Below, piece after piece: positions 1-7,870 of a stretch of 64,000 bases of DNA. The DNA comes from Rhodococcus antarcticus (GTDB lineage: Bacteria; Actinomycetota; Actinomycetes; Mycobacteriales; Mycobacteriaceae). The stretch lies in the NCBI RefSeq assembly GCF_026153295.1, contig NZ_CP110615.1, forward strand, positions 1,922,001 to 1,986,000, written 5' to 3'. Numbering within the stretch: position 1 is the stretch's first letter; each line of letters begins with the position of its first letter. Position numbers and translations under genes: made by a program. Below the pieces are notes generated by a model, which saw nothing but the letters and a program-made list of their open reading frames with translations, made no database searches and was not told where the DNA came from.

Positions 1-7
1 AGGAGTC

Positions 8-199
8 ATGACCGGGACACTCACCATCCCCGAGATCACCGCCGCCGACCGCTGCGACCGCTGCGGTGCGGCCGCCCGCGTGCGCGTGCTGCTGCCCTCG
101 GGCGGCGAGCTGCTGTTCTGCGCGCACCACGGGCACGAGCACGAAGCACGCCTCCGGGACCTCGACGCCACGATCGTGGAGGGTGCGCCGGTCGGCTGA
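8..199 (+). CDS. DUF7455-type small zinc-knuckle protein
   Basis: A 63-residue protein. It has a CxxC pair (Cys16, Cys19) and a Cys38-x-His-His cluster separated by a short beta-like stretch, which looks like a one-zinc ribbon. The composition and motif match the actinobacterial DUF7455 family, usually found near the principal sigma-factor genes. Its function is not established. An AGGAG sits only two bases before the ATG, and the window begins inside this ribosome-binding site, so anything upstream is unseen. A strong hairpin follows the stop. Zinc binding is an inference from the cysteine/histidine spacing. Confidence 0.75.
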   Translation: MTGTLTIPEITAADRCDRCGAAARVRVLLPSGGELLFCAHHGHEHEARLRDLDATIVEGAPVG

Positions 200-216
200 G
201 GCTGACCGACACCCCT

Positions 217-249
217 GGAGGGCGACCACCGACCCGGTGGTCGCCCTCC
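217..249 (+). terminator. Hairpin terminator after the DUF7455 gene
   Basis: A perfect 14-bp stem (217-230 with 236-249) with a 5-base loop, 17 bases after the stop codon. There is no U-tract, as is usual in high-GC actinobacteria, so it is a terminator by position and stability only. Confidence 0.65.
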
Positions 250-506
250 GGCGTTCGTGGGGGCGCCTGCACGGCACTCGCCCCGATGCGCCCCCGATGC
301 GCACCCCCAGGCCGACCGGCGTCGAGGCGCTGTGCGGCCTGCCCCTGGGACCGGGTGTGGTGTACCGTTCGTCGCAGCAGTCCACCTCGAGGCTGTCCGA
401 GAGCGCCCCGCACTGTCCCCAGACACGTGCAGCGCCCGGTTCTCGCAGTAGGAACACCTCCCGCCGTAGAGAAGAACCCCCTGCCCCAGCAGGGATCACG
501 CACTGT
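250..506. other. Intergenic stretch without a convincing gene
   Basis: Part of the 365-bp gap between 199 and 565. Short open frames cross it but have no ribosome-binding site or recognisable protein. A TACCGT hexamer at 363-368 could be a -10 element for the small downstream gene, but I see no good -35 partner. The 3' part of the gap is the structured leader described separately. Confidence 0.4.
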
Positions 507-539
507 GCCCGTCTCCGTGGTCACCACGTCGAGACGGGC
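507..539 (+). promoter_or_regulatory. Structured leader hairpin upstream of a small ORF
   Basis: Outer stem of 9 bp (507-515 with 531-539), inner stem of 5 bp (516-520 with 524-528), a 3-base loop and a 2-base bulge. It ends 25 bases before the ATG at 565 and just upstream of the AAGGAAG ribosome-binding site. It could be a 5'-UTR control element or mRNA stabiliser. It matches no riboswitch class I know. Confidence 0.4.
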
Positions 540-564
540 GCGAGAGAAGAAGGAAGTACCAGGC

Positions 565-756
565 ATGAGCCTGTCCACGATCGATCTCGTCCGGCCCACC
601 ACGCGGCACGGTCGCTCCGCCGCCCCCACCACCCGCCGGCGGCTCCGCAACGCCCGTCGCGCGCTGTCGCTCGTCGCCCAGGACGGGACCGTCCCGGCCC
701 CCCGCGACCACGGCGTGCGCCTGCACCCCGTGGAGCTGGGTCCCTGGGACGACTGA
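565..756 (+). CDS. Small basic hypothetical protein (63 aa)
   Basis: I do not recognise this protein. It is arginine-rich in its first half (a run resembling TTRRRLRNARRAL) and acidic/hydrophobic at the end (VELGPWDD), with no membrane segment or signal peptide. The ATG is preceded by AAGGAAG at 550-556 with about 8 bases of spacing, which argues for real translation. Upstream is a stable leader hairpin and downstream a 15-bp-stem terminator, so it looks like a self-contained short transcription unit. The basic first half could bind nucleic acid, but that is speculation. Confidence 0.55.
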   Translation: MSLSTIDLVRPTTRHGRSAAPTTRRRLRNARRALSLVAQDGTVPAPRDHGVRLHPVELGPWDD

Positions 757-768
757 CCCCTCGACCAC

Positions 769-802
769 GCGAGCGCCCCGACCGGACGGTCGGGGCGCTC
801 GC
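769..802. terminator. Bidirectional hairpin terminator
   Basis: A perfect 15-bp stem (769-783 with 788-802) and a GGAC tetraloop between two convergent genes (the small ORF ending at 756 and the helicase ending at 819). Its symmetry could serve both strands. Confidence 0.75.
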
Positions 803-818
803 GCGTCACCGGGGGTGG

Positions 819-2597
819 TCACCAGGCGCGCAGCGTCGCGATCCGATCCGTGAGCTGGTCGGCGGTGGCCATCGGCGTGGGCGGTCCTCCGCACGTGCGG
901 CGCAGCTCGCCGTGGATGATCCCGTGCGCCTGCCCGGTGCGGTGGTGCCGCATGGCCACGAGCGTGTTGAGCTCGCGCCGCAGGGCGGCGAGGCCGGCCG
1001 AGACGCCGGCCTGCTCGGAGCGCGGGGCGGCCGGCGCGTCGGCCACCGCCTCGCCCGGACCGTCGAGCTGCTCGGACTGGCGCCTGCGCAGCAGCGCGCG
1101 CATCTGCTCGGCATCCAGCAGCCCCGGCAGGCCGAGGTAGTCCTCCTCCTCGGCGGTGCCGGAGAACGCGGCCGTGCCGTAGGTCGCGCCGTCGTAGATG
1201 AGGTGGTCGAGCTCGGCGTCGGCCCCCAGCGAGGTGAAGGCCTTCTCCTCCTCCCCCGGCTCGTCCTCCTGCTTGTTCGCACCGGCCATGAGCAGCTCGG
1301 CGAAGTCCTGGGCCTCGCGGTGCGGCTTGCCCAGCACGTGGTCGCGCTGGGCCTCGAGCTGGCTCGCGAGGTCCAGCAGCACGGGCACCGACGGCAGGAA
1401 CACGCTGGCCGTCTCGCCCGGGCGACGCGAGCGCACGAAGCGGCCGATGGCCTGGGCGAAGTACAGCGGCGTCGACGCGCTCGTCGCGTACACGCCGACG
1501 GCCAGCCGGGGCACGTCCACGCCCTCGCTCACCATCCGCACCGCGACCATCCAGCGGTCCGAGCTCGTGCGGAACGCCTCGATGTTCACCGACGAGCCGG
1601 GATCGTCGGAGAGCACGAGCACCGGGGGTCGGCCGGTGATGGCCTCCAGCAGCTCGGCGTACGCGCGCGCGGTGGTCTGGTCGGTGGCGATGACGAGCCC
1701 GCCGGCATCGGGCACCCCGCCCGCGCGCAGCTGGGTCAACCGCGTGTCGGCCGCGTGCAGGACCGCGGGCACCCAGTCCCCGTTCGGGTCCAGGGCCGTG
1801 CGCCAGGCACGACCGGTCTGCTCGGCCGTCAACGGTTCGCCGAGGCGGGCGGTGAACTCCTCCCCCGCGCTGTCGCGCCAGCGGGCCTCACCGGAGTAGG
1901 CCAGGAACACCACGGGCCTCACCACGCCGTCGGCCAGCGCGTCGGCGTAGCCGTAGGAGTGGTCCGGCTTCGACCGGGCGAAGCCGTCGGAGCCGGGCTC
2001 GTAGGTGACGAAGGGGATGGGGCTGTCGTCGGAGCGGAAGGGTGTGCCGGTCAGCGCCAGGCGTCGCGTGGCGGGCTCGAAGGCCTCCCGGATCGCGTCG
2101 CCCCAGCTCTTGGCGTCACCGCCGTGGTGGATCTCGTCGAGGATGACCAGGGTCCGGCGGGCGTCGGTGCGGGCCCGGTGCCGCGCCGGGTGGGACGCCA
2201 CCTGGGCGTAGGTGACGACCACCCCGACGTAGTCCTTGGACGTCTGCCCGGTGGAGTTGCTGAACCGGGAGTCCAGGGCGATGCCCACGGCGGCCGCGGC
2301 GGCCGCCCACTGGTGCTTCAGGTGCTCGGTGGGGGCCACCACCGTGAGCTGGTCGACCGTCCGGTCGCGCAGCAGCTCCGCCGCCACCCGGAGCCCGAAC
2401 GTGGTCTTGCCCGCCCCCGGCGTGGCCACGGCCAGGAAGTCCTGCGGCCGGGTCGCCAGGTAGCGGGTCAGCGCCCGGCGCTGCCACGCCCGCAGCGGAG
2501 CCGCGGCGGGCTGGGCCGCGACCACGTCGCCCAGCTCCTCGGTCACCGCCGTCAGCTGGTCCCCGCCCGCCCGTCCCACGCTGTCCGACTCACCCAC
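819..2597 (-). CDS. DEAD/DEAH-box superfamily 2 helicase
   Basis: A 592-residue SF2 helicase from a GTG start at 2597. The P-loop GAGKTT (about 61-66), the DEIHH box (154-158, motif II), LTGTPF (motif III) and a C-terminal QAIGRFVR arginine-finger region (motif VI) are all visible, so both RecA lobes are intact. An ATP-driven DNA or RNA remodelling role is expected, and the substrate is unknown. The open frame extends further upstream, but an earlier ATG at 2699 would overlap the divergent YihY start. The GTG leaves about 100 bp for divergent promoters and gives the usual family N-terminus. The start is the least certain part. Confidence 0.8.
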   Translation of the reverse strand: MGESDSVGRAGGDQLTAVTEELGDVVAAQPAAAPLRAWQRRALTRYLATRPQDFLAVATPGAGKTTFGLRVAAELLRDRTVDQLTVVAPTEHLKHQWAAAAAAVGIALDSRFSNSTGQTSKDYVGVVVTYAQVASHPARHRARTDARRTLVILDEIHHGGDAKSWGDAIREAFEPATRRLALTGTPFRSDDSPIPFVTYEPGSDGFARSKPDHSYGYADALADGVVRPVVFLAYSGEARWRDSAGEEFTARLGEPLTAEQTGRAWRTALDPNGDWVPAVLHAADTRLTQLRAGGVPDAGGLVIATDQTTARAYAELLEAITGRPPVLVLSDDPGSSVNIEAFRTSSDRWMVAVRMVSEGVDVPRLAVGVYATSASTPLYFAQAIGRFVRSRRPGETASVFLPSVPVLLDLASQLEAQRDHVLGKPHREAQDFAELLMAGANKQEDEPGEEEKAFTSLGADAELDHLIYDGATYGTAAFSGTAEEEDYLGLPGLLDAEQMRALLRRRQSEQLDGPGEAVADAPAAPRSEQAGVSAGLAALRRELNTLVAMRHHRTGQAHGIIHGELRRTCGGPPTPMATADQLTDRIATLRAW

Positions 2598-2697
2598 GGG
2601 GGCCAGGGTATCGGCGCGCGCCGACCGCGACCTCTTCCTGCGACACGAGCGGTCGCTGCCCGCGAGATCGGCCCAGGTGGGGCACGCTGGCTGTGAC

Positions 2698-3804
2698 ATG
2701 AACGACGACGCCAGCGCCCCGACGCTCCCCACCGACCCCGGGAGCCCCCGTCGCGGGCCGCTGCGCCTGCTCGGGCGCACGAACAGCAAGGCGTGGGGCG
2801 ACTCCATCTTCGGCATGGCCGCCCAGGCCGCCTTCTGGGCCACGCTGTCGCTCCCACCGCTGCTGCTGGGCCTGCTCGGCAGCATCGGCTACGTCGGGGC
2901 GTGGTTCGGCCCCGACACCCCGGCCGTGGTCGAGTCGAAGATCCTCTCGTTCTGCCGCACCGTGTTCAGCCCGTCGGTGGTCGACGAGATCATCGCGCCG
3001 ACGGTGAGCGACGTGCTGCAGGAGGGGCGCGGGGAGATCGTCTCGGTGGGTTTCCTGCTGTCGCTGTGGGCGGGCTCCTCGGCGATCAGCTCGTTCGTCG
3101 ACTCCATCGTCAAGGCGCACGGCCAGGAGAACCTCCGTCACCCGGTGTGGCAGCGGATCTTCGCCCTGCTGCTCTACGCGGTGGCCCTCGTGCTCGCCGT
3201 GTTCACCCTGCCCCTGGTGGCCATCGGTCCCGGGCTGCTCACCAGGCTGTTCCCGGTGTCGTGGCAGGGCACCGCCGACACGCTCGTGCACGCCTTCTAC
3301 TACCCCGGTACCGGAGTTCTCCTGCTGGTCGGGCTGACGTGCCTGTACAAGCTCGCCCTGCCGCGGCCGCTCCCGTGGCACCGGCTGGCCGGCGGGGCGG
3401 TGCTGGCGGGGGTGTTCTTCGTGGCCGCGAGCGCCCTGCTGCGGGTCTACCTCACCTGGGTGACGAGCACCGGGTACTCCTACGGCGCGCTGGCCGCCCC
3501 CATCGCCTACCTGCTGTTCACGTTCTTCCTGGGCTTCGCGATCGTCCTCGGCGCCGAGCTGAACGCCACCGTCCAGGAGATGTGGCCGGCGCGGGCGACC
3601 CGCCTGGAGATCCTCCGTGAACGGGTCGTCGAGGAGTCGAGCGGGACCGTGCCCCTGGTGGCCCGGACGGGTCCGATGACCGGACCGCTCAGCACGCGGG
3701 TGGTGCGGCTGGGCGCCAAGGTGCCCGCGCTGCGCACCCCGTCGGCGAACGGCGGTCCGTCTCCCGCTGCGCCTCAGTCGCCGCCGGGGCGCAGTCCCTC
3801 GTAG
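2698..3804 (+). CDS. YihY/virulence factor BrkB family membrane protein
   Basis: A 368-residue integral membrane protein with about six hydrophobic segments between residues 40 and 290, and a polar Pro/Ser-rich cytoplasmic tail of about 80 residues. The fold and length fit the YihY/BrkB family (formerly mis-annotated as RNase BN), which has no assigned biochemical activity. It is divergent from the helicase. Its last 31 bases overlap the 3' end of the convergent DUF3039 gene. As I recall, the YihY-DUF3039-DUF3099-sigB order also occurs around Rv2707-Rv2710 of M. tuberculosis. The ATG at 2698 is preferred over upstream codons. Confidence 0.8.
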   Translation: MNDDASAPTLPTDPGSPRRGPLRLLGRTNSKAWGDSIFGMAAQAAFWATLSLPPLLLGLLGSIGYVGAWFGPDTPAVVESKILSFCRTVFSPSVVDEIIAPTVSDVLQEGRGEIVSVGFLLSLWAGSSAISSFVDSIVKAHGQENLRHPVWQRIFALLLYAVALVLAVFTLPLVAIGPGLLTRLFPVSWQGTADTLVHAFYYPGTGVLLLVGLTCLYKLALPRPLPWHRLAGGAVLAGVFFVAASALLRVYLTWVTSTGYSYGALAAPIAYLLFTFFLGFAIVLGAELNATVQEMWPARATRLEILRERVVEESSGTVPLVARTGPMTGPLSTRVVRLGAKVPALRTPSANGGPSPAAPQSPPGRSPS

Positions 3805-4013
3805 ATCTTCTTGCAGTCCGGGCACACCGGGGAGCCCGGCTTGGCCGACTTCGTCACCGGGAACACCTCGCCGCACAGGGCCACCACGTGCGTTCCCATC
3901 ACGGCGCTCTCGGCGATCTTGTTCTTCTTGACGTAGTGGAAGACCTTCGGGGTGTCGTCTCTCGTGGAGGTCCGCTCGTCGGTGTCCGGCTTCTCGATCG
4001 TCTGCGTGCTCAC
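3774..4013 (-). CDS. DUF3039 family small zinc-ribbon-like protein
   Basis: A 79-residue protein with a polar, threonine/aspartate-rich N-terminus. It then has potential metal ligands His26, His42, Cys47 and a CPDC pair (Cys64, Cys67), a pattern suggesting one zinc site. It matches the actinobacterial DUF3039 family; no function is known. The 3' end overlaps the tail of the convergent YihY gene by 31 bp, so the terminal codons of both genes are constrained on both strands. The upstream neighbour is DUF3099 on the same strand with a 39-base gap, so the two may be co-transcribed. Confidence 0.8.
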   Translation of the reverse strand: MSTQTIEKPDTDERTSTRDDTPKVFHYVKKNKIAESAVMGTHVVALCGEVFPVTKSAKPGSPVCPDCKKIYEGLRPGGD

Positions 4014-4052
4014 CCCGTCATGATGCCCGAGGCGAGCGACGGACGGGAGGTC

Positions 4053-4481
4053 TCAGCCCTCGATGACGTTCTTCTGCGACGGGGCGATCGCCGTGCGCTC
4101 GGGCTGGTCCGCGTAGTGGTAGCGGTTGACCTCCTCCGCGGTGCGCGGCGGGCGGTCGTTGGCGATGAGCACGGCCATCCACGGCAGCGGGATCGACGCC
4201 GCGACGATGAGCAGCGGGATCCACCACGTGCCGGTGGCGCTGTACACGACAGCAGCGATGACCAGCGCCGGGATGCGGAAGGCCATCAGGATCGAGTACT
4301 TCTTCACCCGGGCGCGGTGCTGCTCGTCGTAGGAGGCCTGCGCCTCGGTGATGAGGACGGGCGCGTCGTGCTGGGCGGACCTGCGGTCGCTGAACTTGGG
4401 CCCCTCGGCCACGAACCGTCGCCGTGGAGCCTTGGGCGCGTCGTGGTACGGGCTCTTGCGCGTGGTGCCGTCAACCGCCAT
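4053..4481 (-). CDS. DUF3099 family two-TM membrane protein
   Basis: A 142-residue protein with a basic N-terminal half (arginine-rich, then an ITEAQ segment) and two closely spaced transmembrane helices at roughly residues 67-85 and 88-106. These are followed by a short polar tail containing RPPRTAEE. This is the DUF3099 pattern of actinobacteria; no function is assigned. The ATG at 4481 lies 57 bp from the divergent methyltransferase start, so the gap probably holds two back-to-back promoters. It probably forms an operon with the DUF3039 gene. Confidence 0.8.
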   Translation of the reverse strand: MAVDGTTRKSPYHDAPKAPRRRFVAEGPKFSDRRSAQHDAPVLITEAQASYDEQHRARVKKYSILMAFRIPALVIAAVVYSATGTWWIPLLIVAASIPLPWMAVLIANDRPPRTAEEVNRYHYADQPERTAIAPSQKNVIEG

Positions 4482-4538
4482 GGGACCAGTGTGCGCTCCC
4501 CCGGGAGCACGCGCAGGGTCCGCTGGGACACTGCGGGG

Positions 4539-6062
4539 GTGCCCGCCCCGAGCCCCGCCCCCGTGCCCGACCTGCTCCCGATCACCGCGGCCCTGCGCGC
4601 CTGCTTCCTGCGGGTGGGCTACGACGCCGACTCGGTGCTTTCGCTGCTGGGGGCCGACGCCCACGCCGCGATGGGGCGGGGCGAGGCGGTGCCGGCCCGG
4701 CGGGCAGCGCGCGGCGGCGGCGAGCTCGGGACCCTCGTGCGGCTGTTCCTGCTCGGCGATCCTGCAGGTGCCGAGGAGGTGGCGGCCGCGCTGGCCCCCG
4801 TGGACCTGGCCGACGCGCTCGCGACCGGGCTGCTGGAGGCCCACCACGACGACGTCCTGGGCGACGGGGTGCGCACCGCCCTGGACGTGCGCCCGCTGGA
4901 CACCGGCACGGGCACCCGGTGGCTGGTCAGCGATCTCGACGGTGACCTGCGACCGCGCGAGACCGACCGCGAGCACGTGCCCGGCCTCGGGCAGGCCTCG
5001 CTGTCGCTGCTGCGTGCCATCCCGACCGCCCCCGTCGGCACGGTGCTCGACCTGGGCACCGGCTGCGGGGTGCAGGCCGTGCACGTCGCCGCGCACGCCG
5101 AGCACGTCACGGGTACCGACCTCTCCGACCGCGCCCTGGCGCTGGCCCGGGCCTCGTGCGCCCTCAACGAGCTGGACGTCGAGCTGCTCCGGGGCTCCTG
5201 GTTCGAACCGGTCGCCGGGCGGACCTTCGACCAGGTGGTGGCCAACCCGCCGTTCGTGGTGGGGCCGCCCCGGGTGCAGCACACCTACCGCGACTCGGGC
5301 CTGGACCTCGACGGGGCGAGCGAGCTCGTGGTGCGCGGGGCGCCGGACCACCTCGTGCCCGGGGGCACCGCGACCGTGCTCGCGTCGTGGGTGCACCTGG
5401 CCGGGCAGGACTGGCGGGCCCGGGTCGCCTCCTGGGTGCCCCCGCACGGGGTCGACGCCTGGGTGGTGCAGCGCGACGTGGCCGACCCGGCGCTCTACGT
5501 CGGCACCTGGTTGCGCGACGCGGGCCTCGACCCCCGCTCGGCCGACGGTGCGGCCCGCTCGCAGGAGTGGCTGGAGCACTTCGACCGCTCCGGCGTGGTC
5601 GGCATCGGCTTCGGCTACGTCACGCTGCGCCGGACCGACGAGCCGTCGGACGTGCTGTGCGAGGACCTCACCCACGGCTTCGACGACCCGCTGGGGCCCG
5701 AGGCGCTGGCCTACCTGGCCCGGTTGGAGTGGTTGCGCAGCCACGACCTGCTGGGCTCAACGTTCGTGGTCGCACCCGGCACGGCCCTGCAGCGGGTGTC
5801 GGTGGCGGCGGCGGGCGGCGGCTGGGAGCAGGTGGTGGTGCGGCTGCACCGCGGGGACGGGCCGGCGTGGCAGCACGAGACCGACGACCTGGGGGCGGCG
5901 CTGCTCGCCGGGATGCGTGCCGGCGGGCTGCCGCTGGGCGAGCTCGTGGCGCTGCTCGAGGTTGCGCACGACGAGCCCGAGGACGCCCTGCTCGCCGGGG
6001 CGGTGGAGCTGGTGGACGGCCTCGTGCGGCACGGGCTGGTGCTGCCGGCGGAGCTGGCGTGA
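4539..6062 (+). CDS. Class I SAM-dependent methyltransferase with N-terminal DUF7059-like domain
   Basis: 507 residues from a GTG at 4539. The N-terminal part (to about 130) is a helical domain found before methyltransferases of this family. The central Rossmann domain has the SAM-binding LDLGTGCG motif near residue 170 and NPPF at 236-239, the catalytic (N/D)PP(Y/F) signature of enzymes methylating planar nitrogens (PrmC/HemK and RsmC-like). A C-terminal domain of about 170 residues follows. The target (protein glutamine, rRNA base or other) cannot be read from sequence. The TGA stop overlaps the GTG of the first 29-bp repeat unit, linking the gene translationally to dtd. Confidence 0.75.
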   Translation: MPAPSPAPVPDLLPITAALRACFLRVGYDADSVLSLLGADAHAAMGRGEAVPARRAARGGGELGTLVRLFLLGDPAGAEEVAAALAPVDLADALATGLLEAHHDDVLGDGVRTALDVRPLDTGTGTRWLVSDLDGDLRPRETDREHVPGLGQASLSLLRAIPTAPVGTVLDLGTGCGVQAVHVAAHAEHVTGTDLSDRALALARASCALNELDVELLRGSWFEPVAGRTFDQVVANPPFVVGPPRVQHTYRDSGLDLDGASELVVRGAPDHLVPGGTATVLASWVHLAGQDWRARVASWVPPHGVDAWVVQRDVADPALYVGTWLRDAGLDPRSADGAARSQEWLEHFDRSGVVGIGFGYVTLRRTDEPSDVLCEDLTHGFDDPLGPEALAYLARLEWLRSHDLLGSTFVVAPGTALQRVSVAAAGGGWEQVVVRLHRGDGPAWQHETDDLGAALLAGMRAGGLPLGELVALLEVAHDEPEDALLAGAVELVDGLVRHGLVLPAELA

Positions 6063-6203
6063 TCGCCCGTCGGCCGGGGAGGCCGCAGTGATCGCCCGTC
6101 GGCCGGGGAGGCCGCAGTGATCGCCCGTCGGCCGGGGAGGCCGCAGTGATCGCCCGTCGGCCGGGGAGGCCGCAGTGATCGCCCGTCGGCCGGAGAGGCC
6201 GCA
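6059..6203 (+). repeat. Five tandem 29-bp units, each a coupled mini-ORF with ribosome-binding site
   Basis: Units start at 6059, 6088, 6117, 6146 and 6175. The first four are identical and the fifth has one G-to-A change. Each begins with GTGATCGCC and ends with GGGGAGGCCGCA, so each supplies a GGGGAGG Shine-Dalgarno placed for the next unit's GTG. From each GTG a 10-codon ORF ([10 protein letters not shown]; Glu for Gly in unit 5) runs to a TGA that overlaps the next GTG as GTGA. The methyltransferase stop overlaps the first GTG, and the fifth mini-ORF stops on the dtd start at 6204. The array therefore looks like repeated duplication of the dtd initiation region. Confidence 0.9.
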
Positions 6204-6629
6204 GTGATTGCCGTGCTGTCGCGGGTGGCGAGCGCCAGCGTGACCGTGGCCGGGGAGGTGGTCGGTCGGCTGGACGGTCCCGGGCTGCTGGTGCTGCTCG
6301 GCGTGCACGCCGTGGACGGTGCGCACCAGGTGGAGACGGTGGTGCGCAAGATCGCCGAGCTGCGGGTGCTGCGCGAGGAGGAGTCGGTGGCGGGCACGGG
6401 GTGCGGAGTGCTGGTGGTCAGCCAGTTCACCCTGTGCGGCGACACGTCGAGGGGCCGTCGCCCGTCGTGGTCGGCCGCGGCGCGTCCCGAGGCGGCACGG
6501 CCCCTGGTCGACGCCGTGGTGGCCGGGTTGCGCGATCGTGGCGTCCCGGTCGCCACCGGCGTGTTCGGGGCCGACATGGCGGTCGCCTCGATCGGCGACG
6601 GACCGTTCACGGTGATCGTGCGGGCCTGA
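6204..6629 (+). CDS. dtd: D-aminoacyl-tRNA deacylase
   Basis: A 141-residue DTD1-type enzyme. It hydrolyses D-amino acids (classically D-Tyr) and mischarged glycine from tRNA, protecting translation. The [17 protein letters not shown] region (about 72-88) and the C-terminal DGPFTV segment correspond to the two conserved DTD motifs that form the chiral-selective site at the dimer interface. In most DTDs the second motif is NxGPV/FT. The length is normal for the family. It starts with GTG directly after the 29-bp repeat array, whose last unit provides the ribosome-binding site, so its expression should depend on translation arriving through the array. Confidence 0.93.
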   Translation: MIAVLSRVASASVTVAGEVVGRLDGPGLLVLLGVHAVDGAHQVETVVRKIAELRVLREEESVAGTGCGVLVVSQFTLCGDTSRGRRPSWSAAARPEAARPLVDAVVAGLRDRGVPVATGVFGADMAVASIGDGPFTVIVRA

Positions 6630-6725
6630 CCGCCACCGGGCTCCACCTGGGAACCGTTCTCAGCAACTTCTCAGCCTCCTGCACCCGTAACCCCTGCTCA
6701 GAGCCGGTTCTCCCCACCTGGGCAC

Positions 6726-6755
6726 GGGAACTCCCGAGGGTGCCCCGGACGTTGA
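6726..6755 (+). promoter_or_regulatory. Candidate ECF-type (SigE/SigH-like) promoter of sigB
   Basis: GGGAAC at 6726-6731 and CGTTGA at 6750-6755 are separated by 18 bases, matching the GGAAC-N18-GTT pattern of SigE/SigH promoters. The position gives a short leader of about 30 bases before the AGGAGG and ATG of sigB. Control of sigB by SigE/SigH is established in mycobacteria; here it is an inference. Confidence 0.4.
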
Positions 6756-6790
6756 ACTGAGTGAGACCCACGAACCAGGAGGCACGCACC

Positions 6791-7759
6791 ATGAGCACCG
6801 CCACCACCGAACGTCCGGCCGTGACCGACGCGGACCTGGACGCCCAGAGCCCCGCCGCCGACCTGGTCCGCGTCTACCTCAACGGCATCGGCCGCACGGC
6901 CCTGCTCACGGCGGCCGACGAGGTGGAGCTGGCCAAGCGCATCGAGGCCGGCCTCTACGCCGTGACCGTGCTCGCCAGCGGAGTGCGACTCACCCCGGCC
7001 CGCAAGCGCGACCTGGCCACGGTCGTCCGCGAGGGCCACTCGGCCCGTCAGCACCTGCTCGAGGCGAACCTCCGCCTCGTGGTGTCGCTGGCCAAGCGCT
7101 ACACCGGGCGCGGCATGCCCCTGCTCGACCTCATCCAGGAGGGCAACCTCGGGCTGATCCGAGCCATGGAGAAGTTCGACTACGCCAAGGGCTTCAAGTT
7201 CTCCACCTACGCGACGTGGTGGATCCGGCAGGCCATCACCCGGGGCATGGCCGACCAGTCCCGCACCATCCGGCTGCCCGTCCACCTCGTCGAGCAGGTC
7301 AACAAGCTGGCCCGGATCAAGCGGGAGCTGCACCAGCAGATGGGCCGTGAGGCCACCGACGAGGAGCTGGCGCTGGAGTCCGGCATCCCCGAGCACAAGA
7401 TCGCCGACCTGCTGGACCACAGCCGGGACCCGGTGAGCCTGGACATGCCGGTCGGCAGCGACGAGGAGGCACCCCTGGGTGACTTCATCGAGGACGCCGA
7501 CGCGACCGACGCCGAGAGCGCGGTCATCTCCGGGTTCCTGCACTCCGACGTCCGCTCGGTGCTCGGCACCCTGGACGAGCGGGAGCAGCAGGTCATCCGG
7601 CTGCGCTACGGCCTCGACGACGGCCAGCCCCGCACCCTCGACCAGATCGGCAAGATCTTCGGGCTCTCCCGCGAGCGGGTCCGGCAGATCGAGCGCGAGG
7701 TGATGGGCAAGCTGCGCCAGGGCGAGCGGGCCGACCGTCTGCGGTCCTACGCGAGCTGA
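6791..7759 (+). CDS. sigB: RNA polymerase sigma factor SigB (group 2 sigma-70)
   Basis: 322 residues, the normal size for actinobacterial SigB. It has region 1.2 ([12 protein letters not shown]), a full region 2 with the core-binding and -10 recognition segment ([17 protein letters not shown]...[16 protein letters not shown]), region 3, and region 4 with the -35 helix-turn-helix ([14 protein letters not shown]). It lacks the long N-terminal extension of SigA. AGGAGG at 6777-6782 selects the ATG at 6791 rather than an in-frame ATG 30 bases earlier. An ECF-type promoter motif lies just upstream. A general-stress/stationary-phase role follows from the family. Confidence 0.93.
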   Translation: MSTATTERPAVTDADLDAQSPAADLVRVYLNGIGRTALLTAADEVELAKRIEAGLYAVTVLASGVRLTPARKRDLATVVREGHSARQHLLEANLRLVVSLAKRYTGRGMPLLDLIQEGNLGLIRAMEKFDYAKGFKFSTYATWWIRQAITRGMADQSRTIRLPVHLVEQVNKLARIKRELHQQMGREATDEELALESGIPEHKIADLLDHSRDPVSLDMPVGSDEEAPLGDFIEDADATDAESAVISGFLHSDVRSVLGTLDEREQQVIRLRYGLDDGQPRTLDQIGKIFGLSRERVRQIEREVMGKLRQGERADRLRSYAS

Positions 7760-7815
7760 GCACCACCTGAGCCGGTGGCCGCGCGGTGCCCCTCGCCTGC
7801 GCGTCACCACCGCGC

Positions 7816-7849
7816 GAGGCCGGACCCACTCCCCCCGGGGTCCGGTCTC
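7816..7849. terminator. Hairpin between convergent sigB and lipoprotein genes
   Basis: A 12-bp stem (7816-7827 with 7838-7849) containing one G-U pair and a C-rich loop, lying between two convergent stop codons. Likely a bidirectional terminator. Confidence 0.6.
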
Positions 7850-7870
7850 GCCGCACGTGCGGATGCCGAT

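Noticed and set aside
257-451. 64-codon open frame in the gap before the small ORF
   Set aside because: No ribosome-binding site, random-looking composition, and it overlaps other unsupported frames.
6059-6203. 29-bp repeats as a possible CRISPR array
   Set aside because: The units are contiguous with no spacers and no cas genes are present. Each unit contains a ribosome-binding site and start codon instead.
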